From Planctomycetota bacterium (GTDB taxonomy: Bacteria > Planctomycetota > UBA1135 > GCA-002686595): a stretch of 64,000 nt of DNA. Below the pieces are notes generated by a model. That model did not search any database. It saw only the letters and a program-made list of their open reading frames with translations, and was not told where the DNA came from. A program made the translations under genes and the position numbers. The stretch spans positions 744,001 through 808,000 of the forward strand of contig JADJLZ010000002.1 of NCBI GenBank assembly GCA_016709875.1, read 5' to 3'. How positions within the stretch are numbered: the first letter of the stretch is position 1; the number at the start of each line of letters is the position of its first letter. This document shows positions 6,902 to 14,833 of the stretch, piece by piece.

Positions 6902-9277
6902 TCACCCCTGCCAGCTGATCTCCTTGAGCCGCTTCTCGCGGTCCTTCGCGAAGCGTTGCAGGCCGGCGAGGATGCTCGCGGGGTCGATGTGCGCCTCGAG
7001 CTTGACCTCGTCCACCGTGCCGCCGGTGCGCCAACGGTCGTCCCAGTCGGGCGTCAGCGCGTACTTCTCCGCAGTCTTGTGCGGCAGCCAGTCGTGCATC
7101 AACTTGCGCGCCTGGTTGGCGACGACGGTCGAGTCGAGCCAGTCGCTCTTCGAGAGCACCTGTTCCTTGTACATCGGCGGCTGCATGCGGAAGAGTTCCC
7201 AGCTGACCGACTGCACGAGCTTGAGGTTCGGCGCGCTGCCGTCCGCAAATTTGGGCAGCAGCGAGTAGATCGAGTCGGTCGTGCTCGTGCCCTGCACGAT
7301 CACGCAGCCTTCCTTCGGCCGCTTGGGATCGTAGTCGCGCAGCACGTAGGCGCCCTTGGCGGCCTCCATGTAGCTGGGGATGCCGAGCTTCGCGCGGTCG
7401 GGCGTGGTCACGTTCGGGCGCGTCAGGTGCAGCGCGACGATCGGCACGTTGCTCGTGAGCGCGGCGGCGAGCGCGGGCGCGACTTCGTTGTGCTCCCAGG
7501 GGTGCAGGTTGATGATGTGGCCGTCGGGGAAGAGCTGCGTCGTGCCGGGAGCGAAGATGCCGAAGTGCGTGCGGCTGTCCTCGGCGGTCTCGGGGCCTGA
7601 GTGGCCCGCGACCCAGATCACCTTGCCGATCTTGAGCGGGCAGTCCTGTGCCAGCTGGCTGAACAGGCGCATCATCCCGTACATCAGGTAGCTGAACGAG
7701 CCGTAGGTCGAGTGCGCGCCCCAATAGCCGAGGAAGTTCTTCTCGGGTTCGCTCGACATGTTCACCGAGGCGATGCCGGCCATGATGCCCGAGTTGGTGA
7801 ACTCGGTGATCTGCTGCGGCAGCAGCGCGCCGGTCGGGTTCTTGGTGCGCTCGTACCAGCCGAAGGCGTTGTCCTTGTTCTTCAGCGCCTGCGCGAAGCC
7901 GTGGATCGAGGTCGACTCGGCGAGGTCCGCGCTGCAGGCGAGCACCAGCGGCCGGCCCATGCGTTCGCGCGCGAGCTCGTTGGTGTAGGCGCCGAACTTC
8001 GCGAAGCCCTCCTTGTTGGCGATCTTCACGCCGGGCGCGGCGAAGAGCTCGGGCGGGAGCTTGTCTTGCGCGAGCCAGGAGCGGTCCTCGTGCATGTTCG
8101 CAGCGCGCGTCGCGGCGGACTTGGGCGCGTCGGCGCCGGAGGGCGAGAGGCGGAAGCCCTCGGGACGCTTGGGGACGCTCTCGCCGAGCTCGACCAGCGT
8201 GTCGGAGAGGTACTCGAGCAGCGCCTGGTCCTTGCGCAGCACGCTGAAGACCGTCTGGAACCACGCGCGCGTCTGTTCGCGGCAGGCGGCTTCGCCCGGG
8301 TCGTTCGTGTCGCCCTGGCCCTGGAAGGCGACGCCGTGGCGCTCGGCGAATTCCTGGCGGCCCTTCCAGAAGAGCTCGCTGTTGCGCGCGTGCGACTTGC
8401 CGTGGCTGGCGTAGTCGAAGCGGTGGTAGCCGCGGCCCTTGCGCGTCTTGACCCACACGCAGCCGGGGCGGCTCTGCGGGTTCTCGTCGTGCACGACCGC
8501 GAGCAGCGCCTTTGCGATCGAGGCGTAATCCTCGCCCTTCTCGGTGCCCGCGACGCGGAAGCCGTAGGGCTCGAACCAGTCGCGCGGCGTGCCGTGCACG
8601 ACCTCGGAGTGTGCGCGCGGGTCGATGCCGTGGTCGTTCCAGTCGAAGAGGTAGACGAGGTTGTCGCAGCCCAAGCCCCAGGCCGAGTGCTTGGTCTCGT
8701 GGTGTGCGCCGGCGGTGTGCCCGCCCTCGCCCTCCATCGCGAAGACCTTCACTTCGCCTGCACCGGCGTGCTTGAGCGCGAGCGCCTCGCCGAGTGCGGC
8801 GGGCGCGCCGTGACCCGAGGGCCCGGTGTTGAACTTGAAGAAGAGCGTCTTGCCCTCCATCTCCGCGTGGCCGGGTAGGCCCTGGTTGTGGCGCAGCGTG
8901 AGCAGGTCTTCCCAGACGAGCTGGCGCTCGGCGGCGTGCGGCACGAGGAAGCGCGGGTCCTTGGTGAGCTCGTGGCGCGCGCGCAATGCCTCGTTGTAGA
9001 CCGCGAGCATGGCGTAGATCGCCGGGTTCGTGTGTCCGGCCACGAGCACGAAGCGGTCGCCGAAGGGCGCCTCGGGATGGCGGATGTCCCAGCGCATGCC
9101 CGCGCCGAGCGTGGTCGCGACGAGCAGCGGTACCTTCGAGCGTGAGCCGCCCGGGTGTCCCGACTGGCGCAGGTTGAGCGTCAGGTCGATGCACTGGTCG
9201 ACGAGGTCGCCGATCTTCTGCCAGTGCTGGAAGTTCTTGGAGAGCTGCTCGAGGGAGGGCTTGTGGAGGGTCTGCAT
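6902..9277 (-). CDS. transketolase-family thiamine-diphosphate enzyme
   Basis: This 791-residue cytosolic enzyme has the transketolase layout: an N-terminal ThDP-binding domain with SGHPGGSRSKV near residue 40, a GEGGHTAGAHHE...NLVYLFDWND stretch that corresponds to the Mg-diphosphate-binding motif, a pyrimidine-binding domain with IHGFAQALKNKDNAFG and GYWGAHSTYGSFSYL, and a C-terminal domain. It is longer than classical TktA (about 660 residues) and divergent, so the donor and acceptor sugars cannot be named. The start at ATG 9277 precedes the first conserved helix; no good ribosome binding site is visible. It is transcribed divergently from the gene at 9435. Confidence 0.8.
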   Translation of the reverse strand: MQTLHKPSLEQLSKNFQHWQKIGDLVDQCIDLTLNLRQSGHPGGSRSKVPLLVATTLGAGMRWDIRHPEAPFGDRFVLVAGHTNPAIYAMLAVYNEALRARHELTKDPRFLVPHAAERQLVWEDLLTLRHNQGLPGHAEMEGKTLFFKFNTGPSGHGAPAALGEALALKHAGAGEVKVFAMEGEGGHTAGAHHETKHSAWGLGCDNLVYLFDWNDHGIDPRAHSEVVHGTPRDWFEPYGFRVAGTEKGEDYASIAKALLAVVHDENPQSRPGCVWVKTRKGRGYHRFDYASHGKSHARNSELFWKGRQEFAERHGVAFQGQGDTNDPGEAACREQTRAWFQTVFSVLRKDQALLEYLSDTLVELGESVPKRPEGFRLSPSGADAPKSAATRAANMHEDRSWLAQDKLPPELFAAPGVKIANKEGFAKFGAYTNELARERMGRPLVLACSADLAESTSIHGFAQALKNKDNAFGWYERTKNPTGALLPQQITEFTNSGIMAGIASVNMSSEPEKNFLGYWGAHSTYGSFSYLMYGMMRLFSQLAQDCPLKIGKVIWVAGHSGPETAEDSRTHFGIFAPGTTQLFPDGHIINLHPWEHNEVAPALAAALTSNVPIVALHLTRPNVTTPDRAKLGIPSYMEAAKGAYVLRDYDPKRPKEGCVIVQGTSTTDSIYSLLPKFADGSAPNLKLVQSVSWELFRMQPPMYKEQVLSKSDWLDSTVVANQARKLMHDWLPHKTAEKYALTPDWDDRWRTGGTVDEVKLEAHIDPASILAGLQRFAKDREKRLKEISWQG

Positions 9278-9434
9278 CGCGGCGGGGGGGTGGCGGGGGA
9301 CTCGGCTCGACTGGGTGCGGATGGTGCAGCCTGGACATGATAGCGCGCGGGCTCGGACCGGCGGTCCGAAGGAGTGCGGAGTCGGAGTGAAACCAGGGGA
9401 ACCCATCGGGGGTAAGCTCTGCGAAGAGGGAGAG

Positions 9435-11441
9435 ATGAAGACCCAGCGCAAATTGCTCGCGCTCCTCGCACTCGCCGCGGGAGCGCTCGTGGTTCTGCTC
9501 GCCGTCTCACTGCGCGAGCCGGCTGGTCCGAGCGCGGCCCAGCCAGCGCGCGAGAAGGACGAACCCGCGCGCAAGGCCGAGCCGAGCGCGGAGGTCACGG
9601 ACGCCGGACTCGCCGAGCTTCCGAGCGCGCGGCTCGTGCAGCTCCCGCACAACGAGGCCTCCCAGCATCAGGATGGCCCGCCGGTGAAGGTCGTCGGTCG
9701 CGTTGGAGACGAGCGCGGCGCAGCGCTCACCGGCGTCGACATCACCGTCTACGACTCCCGCGGAGAGCCGCACAAGCCCGAAATGCAGCGCGCGGACTGG
9801 TACGAGTGCACGCTGCACGAGCGCGGGCGCACGCTCGTCGTCGCCACGCGCGAGGGCAGCTGTACGGCAGAGTTGCCCTTCGAGCTCTTCGAATACGACA
9901 GCGAGCGGCACATCGACCTCGTGCTGCCGCCGCGGCCCGTGCTGCGCCTGCACGTGCGCGATCGCGAGGGGAATCCGCTGCCGCGCTTTGCGAAGGGCGG
10001 TCCGCTGCGCTCGAAGCTCGTCTCGCTCGCCTCGGTCGAGGAATTGCCCGCGGACTGGAGCGCCGCGATGGGCGCCGCGTTCCACACCGAACCGCGCTTG
10101 GGGCAGCTCGGCTGGGGAACGTTCGAGCCGACGGACGTGTTGCAATTGCTGGCACAGCCGCCCAAGTCGCGCACGAATCGCATGCGCAGCCGGGCGCGTG
10201 AGCTCCGCCTGGAAGATCTCGGAATGCTGCCTGGTTTCGATCGCGGCGTGCGCCGCGGCTTCGACGAGGAGAGTTTCATGCGCGGGGTGAGCGGAACGCG
10301 CGCGTACTACAAGCACCTCCAGGAAGTGCAAGGCCGCATCGAGGAGGACGAACCCGTCCGGCATCTGCTCTCCGCGCTGGGCTATCTCGATTCGGAGGGC
10401 GGGCTGATCGAAGGCGAATCGCCGCTGCGCGACGTGGTCGGGACGATCACGCTCGCGCACCCGCTGCCGCTGCGCGTCGGGCTCTTCGCGGCGCAGCGTC
10501 CGCTCGAGTGGGCCGAGCCCGTCCCGCTGACCGAAGATCTCGCGTTCAGGATCGATCCTCCCAGTCTCGACGAGTCGTACCTGCACGTCTGGCTCTTTGC
10601 GAGCGACGCGCAGACAGGCGCGCGCCTCCCGCGAGTGCGCGCGAACCTGCATGTCGATTCGCTTCCCGGGATGCCGGAATACTGGGAGGGGCGCGACCCG
10701 AAATTTTCCTCGAAATACGCGGGCACCGAACCGCCGTCCTACCTCGGCGCTCCGGCGGGCTGGCGCTTTCCCGACGGCGAGGTCACCACAGACCAGGACG
10801 GCCGCGCGGACTTCAAGGCGGCGCGCACGGGCTGGTGGAAACTGACGCTCGAGGCCGCCGGACACGTGCCGGTCTCGACCTGGGTCGAGATCGATCCGGG
10901 TGGCGAGAGCTGCCTGGGCTTCTTTCAGCTCGCGCCGCTCGCCACGAGCCACCTCTCCGTCGTGGACCAAAGCGGGACGGGCGTCGCCGCACACTTCCAG
11001 GTCACGCCGCTGCTGCACGCCAAGGACCGCGAGGGCACGCTCGAGAGCTGGGGCTTCGATTCCGACAGTGGCGGGAGCGTCGATCTGGCGAACGTAGGAC
11101 GTCAATTCCTGTTGCTGCGCAGCGCGGACCGCGAGTGGGCGATGGAGCCGCTGCTCGTCGAAAACGCGCAGATGCTGGTCGACAAGTCGCCGCTGCAGGT
11201 CGTCCCCGCACGCCATGTGCTCCTGCACTTGCCCTGGCGGCTGCCCTGGGACTCGACGGTGAACATCGCCCAGGGTCTGACGCGGCCCGTGTACGAGGAG
11301 GCCTTCGCCGGCAAGACGCTGCTCGACCTGTGGGTCGGAGACGGGACCTACACGGTGCGCATCACGCAGGGCGTGACGGCGCTGATGACGGTGAAATTCC
11401 GGGTCGAGGGTGCGCCGCAGCTCGTCGAACTCGCGCCCTGA
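9435..11441 (+). CDS. membrane-anchored or secreted protein with carboxypeptidase-regulatory-like domains
   Basis: This 668-residue protein begins with a signal-anchor (KLLALLALAAGALVVLLAVSL, residues 6-26) and then a long extracellular part with repeated beta-sandwich segments, for example VKVVGRVGDERGAALTGVDI (about 84-103) and VTTDQDGRADFKAARTGWWK (about 455-474), typical of carboxypeptidase-regulatory-like domains. A purine-rich GAAGAGGGAGAG precedes ATG 9435. No catalytic residues are recognised. The next gene downstream encodes a sigma-like protein with a similar extracellular part, so the two may form one surface-related unit. Confidence 0.72.
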   Translation: MKTQRKLLALLALAAGALVVLLAVSLREPAGPSAAQPAREKDEPARKAEPSAEVTDAGLAELPSARLVQLPHNEASQHQDGPPVKVVGRVGDERGAALTGVDITVYDSRGEPHKPEMQRADWYECTLHERGRTLVVATREGSCTAELPFELFEYDSERHIDLVLPPRPVLRLHVRDREGNPLPRFAKGGPLRSKLVSLASVEELPADWSAAMGAAFHTEPRLGQLGWGTFEPTDVLQLLAQPPKSRTNRMRSRARELRLEDLGMLPGFDRGVRRGFDEESFMRGVSGTRAYYKHLQEVQGRIEEDEPVRHLLSALGYLDSEGGLIEGESPLRDVVGTITLAHPLPLRVGLFAAQRPLEWAEPVPLTEDLAFRIDPPSLDESYLHVWLFASDAQTGARLPRVRANLHVDSLPGMPEYWEGRDPKFSSKYAGTEPPSYLGAPAGWRFPDGEVTTDQDGRADFKAARTGWWKLTLEAAGHVPVSTWVEIDPGGESCLGFFQLAPLATSHLSVVDQSGTGVAAHFQVTPLLHAKDREGTLESWGFDSDSGGSVDLANVGRQFLLLRSADREWAMEPLLVENAQMLVDKSPLQVVPARHVLLHLPWRLPWDSTVNIAQGLTRPVYEEAFAGKTLLDLWVGDGTYTVRITQGVTALMTVKFRVEGAPQLVELAP

Positions 11442-11514
11442 GGAGCCCCCGGCCGGGTTTTTCCCGGTTGCGTGCGACAATCCGCGCCTCGGCCGGATCT
11501 TCCGTCCGCAAGGC

Positions 11515-11792
11515 ATGAACCCCTCGTCCGAACCGAGCCCCGAGCGCCTGATCGCCGAGCAGGACTGGGTGCGACCCCTCGTGCAGCGCCTCGTGCGCGA
11601 TGAGGCCAGCGCCCAGGACGTGCTGCAGTCGACCTGGCTGCGCTCGCTGCGCCAGCCGCCTCGGGCGCAGGTGGGCAGCCTGCCCTGGAGAAGCTGGTTC
11701 GTCCGCGTGGCGCGCAACATCGCTCTGAGACATGGCGAGCGCGAGAGCTCCCGCCGTGAACGCGAGTTGCGCGCCGCGCGCGCAATTGCCCG
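11515..11792 (+). pseudogene. N-terminal (region 2) part of a frameshifted ECF-type sigma factor
   Basis: From ATG 11515 the frame encodes a typical sigma-70 region 2: SPERLIAEQDWVRPLVQRLV, then DEASAQDVLQSTWLRSL, then LPWRSWFVRVARNIALRH. The reading becomes arginine-rich nonsense after about 11790, while region 4 continues in another frame from about 11793. One missing base between about 11760 and 11792 would join them. A whole gene would run 11515-14222 and encode a sigma factor fused to a membrane-anchored extracellular domain. A sequencing error or a real inactivating indel is equally possible from sequence alone. Confidence 0.75.
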
Positions 11793-14222
11793 TTGCCCTC
11801 GACGCACGAGATCGCCGAGCGCGAGGAACTGCGCGCGAAGATCGTCGCGCACGTCCTCGCGCTGCCCGAGCCGTACCGCACGACGCTCGTCCTGCGCTTC
11901 TACGAGGGCCTCGATCCGCGCGAGATCGCGCGCGTGCAGCGCACGAACGGCTCGACCGTGCGCAACCGCGTCGCGCGCGGCCTCGCGCTCTTGCGCGAGC
12001 GCCTCGAGCGCGAACGCGGAAGCGACTGGGTCTCTTCCTGTCTGGCCGTGCTGCCGCTCGGCAGCGCGCAACTGCTCGTCGCCCACGCGGGTTGGACGGG
12101 CTGGGTCGTGAAAGGCGGAATCGTGGCGAAGAAGATCGAGATCGCGGCGGCGGCGGCGCTGGTGGTGGTGGCGGGCGCGGTGTGGTTCTCGTGGCCTTCG
12201 AAGAGCGAGGTGCCACTTTCAGGCGCGTCGGGCGCCGGCGCAGTCGCGCTCGCGAGCGAGGAGAGGGGCGTCCCGCTCGCGCTCGATGGGCAAGGCGAGC
12301 GGCCGAATCTCGAGGGCGCCGACACACTCGAGGCGCATGCGAATGCTGCGAGTCGTAAACCCGCGGAGTCGAACGGACTCAGCGCGGCGAGCCGGGGCGT
12401 GCGCGTCTTCGGCACCGTGCGCGACGCGCGCGGCGAGCCGATCAATGCCAGCGGCGGGACGTTTCAGCTGAGCTTCGGCGGCGCTCCCGTGAACTCGGAC
12501 GTGCCGATGATCGCCTTCTACACGGTACAGCCGACGGTGGTGACGGACCGTCAAGCGCGCAGCGTGATCACCATCGAGGGAGCCGATGGGCGTCTCGAAG
12601 GCACGCAGCCGAGCGCGTCGCAGGCAACGGGCTCAGGCGAGTCCGAGACAGTCACTCTTGCAGGATCAGGACAGCCCGCGATCACCGATCCAAACCTCGC
12701 CGCATTCGATCGACTCCTGACGGAACGGCTCGTGAACAGCCTGATTCTTCAGGGCTCGACGCGCATCGTGTTCGCCGATTCCGAGGGCTGTCAGTTCACG
12801 GCCAACACGAATTTCGACAGCACCTACAGCGCCGAGGGACTGCACGCCGGCACGTGGCACACGATCGTCACGCACGACGGCAAGCTCTGCCGCCGCCAGG
12901 ATTTCGAGATCGAGAAGGAGGAGCACCAACACAAGCTGGACATCTCGCTCGACGACCCGCTGCAGGTACGTGTCCGGCTGCGCACGCCCGACGGACGAGA
13001 GCTGGGCGAGGCGATCGCCGCCGACCCCGAGCTCGCCGCGCACGTGGCGCTCTCGCCGGTCGCGCTGCGACCCGGATCCGCCGCGCGCTCCCTGCCTGAC
13101 GGCGACAACCAGAGCTACGGCTGCGGAGCCTACCAGGCTCGCGCGCAACTCGACGAGAAGCGGTGCGAGGAGCTCGGCGATGCGTCCGGTGTGCTGACGA
13201 TCACCGAGGCGCCGCCGCTCGAGATCGGCCTTGCGATGTGCGGCCAACTGATCGCGCGCCGCCCGCTCGCGCCCGGTCAGGAGGAGGTCGAGTTCGTTTT
13301 CTCGCTCGAGGACCTGCGCCACTTCTTCGCCACGCTGATCGTGCACGTCGTCGACGCGCAGACGCATGCGCCGATCGCCGGCGCGAGCGTATCGATCGAG
13401 GGCGTCCGGACCGCGGTCGATACGCCGTCGATCGCGCCCGGGACGACCTCCGTGGGGCGCATCGTCGTAGGCCGGCGTCTCGCCGACCCTGCACAAGGCG
13501 ACAACACACAGCCCGCGAACACAGACCCAGCCGCTGCCGATGGTGCGGGAGTCTCGGCGGAGGTGACCGGCGCCGACGGCGTTCTGCGCGTCCCTTGGGT
13601 CATGCCCGGGAAGCGGCGCGTCCTCGTGACCGCGCAGTCCTACTCGGCCTTCAGCGGCCGCCTCGAGATCGAGGACCGGGGCGAGTGCGATCTGCGCCCG
13701 ATCGAGCTCACGGGTCACGCGCGCATCAGCGGTCGTATCTTCGATTCGGACGGCAAGCCCGTACGCGCGCGCTTGCAGCTCGTTCCGCTCGAGCGCTTCG
13801 AGGAGGCGCGTGAGGATCTCGCGGGCACTTTCTGGGAGAGCTCGGAGACGGGTGCGTTCGAGATCCCGCACCAGCGGCGCGAGCGCTACGTGCTGCGTTC
13901 GGCGGAGGGCGAGGGCGTGCTCACGCCGCTGGCGCTGGATGCGTCGCAGGGCGACGTCTGCGATCTCGAGTTGCGCCTCGTCACGCCGGCGCGGGTACGG
14001 CTGAACCTGACGCGCGAGCCCAAGGAGGGGGCCGAGCTGCGCATCACGACCGCGGCCGGCCTTCCCATGCTCGAGCGCGATCTCTCCGGGCTCGCGCCGG
14101 TCGAACTCTCGCTCGCGCCGGGTGCGTACCTTGCGGAAGTGCGCGAAGGTCCGCACAAGGCGGGCAGCGTGCGCTTCGTGGCGCAGCGCGAGGCGCAACG
14201 GGTGGTGCTGACGCTGGATTGA
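11793..14222 (+). CDS. sigma region 4 fused to a transmembrane helix and extracellular repeat domains (C-terminal part of the frameshifted gene)
   Basis: The first 70 residues form sigma region 4: PEPYRTTLVLRFYEGLDPRE and a helix-turn-helix IARVQRTNGSTVRNRVARGL. A membrane helix follows (IAAAAALVVVAGAVWFSW, around 112-131), then about 680 residues of secreted beta-rich sequence with carboxypeptidase-regulatory-like motifs (VRVFGTVRDARGEPINASGG, ARISGRIFDSDGKPVRARLQ). Sigma factors with extracytoplasmic C-terminal extensions are known in planctomycetes and may sense envelope signals directly. The upstream half (region 2) is in another frame. The TTG at 11793 is only where this frame opens, not a convincing start. 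Confidence 0.75.
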   Translation: MPSTHEIAEREELRAKIVAHVLALPEPYRTTLVLRFYEGLDPREIARVQRTNGSTVRNRVARGLALLRERLERERGSDWVSSCLAVLPLGSAQLLVAHAGWTGWVVKGGIVAKKIEIAAAAALVVVAGAVWFSWPSKSEVPLSGASGAGAVALASEERGVPLALDGQGERPNLEGADTLEAHANAASRKPAESNGLSAASRGVRVFGTVRDARGEPINASGGTFQLSFGGAPVNSDVPMIAFYTVQPTVVTDRQARSVITIEGADGRLEGTQPSASQATGSGESETVTLAGSGQPAITDPNLAAFDRLLTERLVNSLILQGSTRIVFADSEGCQFTANTNFDSTYSAEGLHAGTWHTIVTHDGKLCRRQDFEIEKEEHQHKLDISLDDPLQVRVRLRTPDGRELGEAIAADPELAAHVALSPVALRPGSAARSLPDGDNQSYGCGAYQARAQLDEKRCEELGDASGVLTITEAPPLEIGLAMCGQLIARRPLAPGQEEVEFVFSLEDLRHFFATLIVHVVDAQTHAPIAGASVSIEGVRTAVDTPSIAPGTTSVGRIVVGRRLADPAQGDNTQPANTDPAAADGAGVSAEVTGADGVLRVPWVMPGKRRVLVTAQSYSAFSGRLEIEDRGECDLRPIELTGHARISGRIFDSDGKPVRARLQLVPLERFEEAREDLAGTFWESSETGAFEIPHQRRERYVLRSAEGEGVLTPLALDASQGDVCDLELRLVTPARVRLNLTREPKEGAELRITTAAGLPMLERDLSGLAPVELSLAPGAYLAEVREGPHKAGSVRFVAQREAQRVVLTLD

Positions 14223-14353
14223 GCCACCCTGCGGGCACCACTCAGCGATATCGGGCGGAATGAATGGCGCGCAATGCACGCCGGAGCGAAAGACGGCGTA
14301 CGATCGTCTGCAGCCAAAAACTCCACGCACACCCCGTATACCCAGATCCACTC

Positions 14354-14773
14354 ATGAAGCTGTCCAATCTCGTTCTCCCCCTCGCACTCCTCCTCGGCGC
14401 CTGCGGCGGAAGTGAAGGGTCCTCCACCGGCGTCCAAGCCAGCGACGCAAAGGGACTCGTCAATCAGGCCAAGGACAAGGCCTCGTCCATGCTCGCGGAC
14501 TTCCAGAAGTCCTCGGAAGAGAAGCTCGCCTCGGTCGACACCACCCTCGAGTCACTCAAGCAGAAGGCAGCAGCGGCGGCGGAGGAGAACAAGCCGGAGC
14601 TGGAGAAGCTCGCAGCGGACCTGGGCGAGAAGAAGGCGGCAGTGATGGCGAAGCTCGCCGAGCTCAAGGACGCGAGCGGCGAAAAGCTCTCGGGCCTGAT
14701 GAAGGAAATCGAGCCGAAGATCACCGAGCTGGTGCAGTCCGCGAAGGACGCGCTGGCCAAGCTCAAGGAGTGA
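14354..14773 (+). CDS. small coiled-coil lipoprotein
   Basis: This is a 139-residue protein with a lipoprotein signal peptide ending LALLLGAC (lipid-modified Cys at about residue 17), then a Gly/Ser linker and an almost wholly alpha-helical body rich in Lys, Glu, Ala and Leu with heptad character (LESLKQKAAAAAEENKPELE). It resembles helical periplasmic apolipoprotein-like proteins, but no specific family is claimed. A clear paralogue lies at 19498-19887, on the far side of the ABC transporter pair. The role is unknown; an envelope spacer or stress protein is possible. Confidence 0.8.
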   Translation: MKLSNLVLPLALLLGACGGSEGSSTGVQASDAKGLVNQAKDKASSMLADFQKSSEEKLASVDTTLESLKQKAAAAAEENKPELEKLAADLGEKKAAVMAKLAELKDASGEKLSGLMKEIEPKITELVQSAKDALAKLKE

Positions 14774-14833
14774 ACGGCCCGCAGACGCCAGGGTGCAGGT
14801 CGCCGCGTCGACCTCGCGCCCTGATCGTGCGGC

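Noticed and set aside
11442..11480. CCCGG/CCGGG palindrome followed by TTTTT after the gene ending at 11441, as a terminator
   Set aside because: The stem is short and overlaps itself, with only five T inside a possible loop; not convincing.
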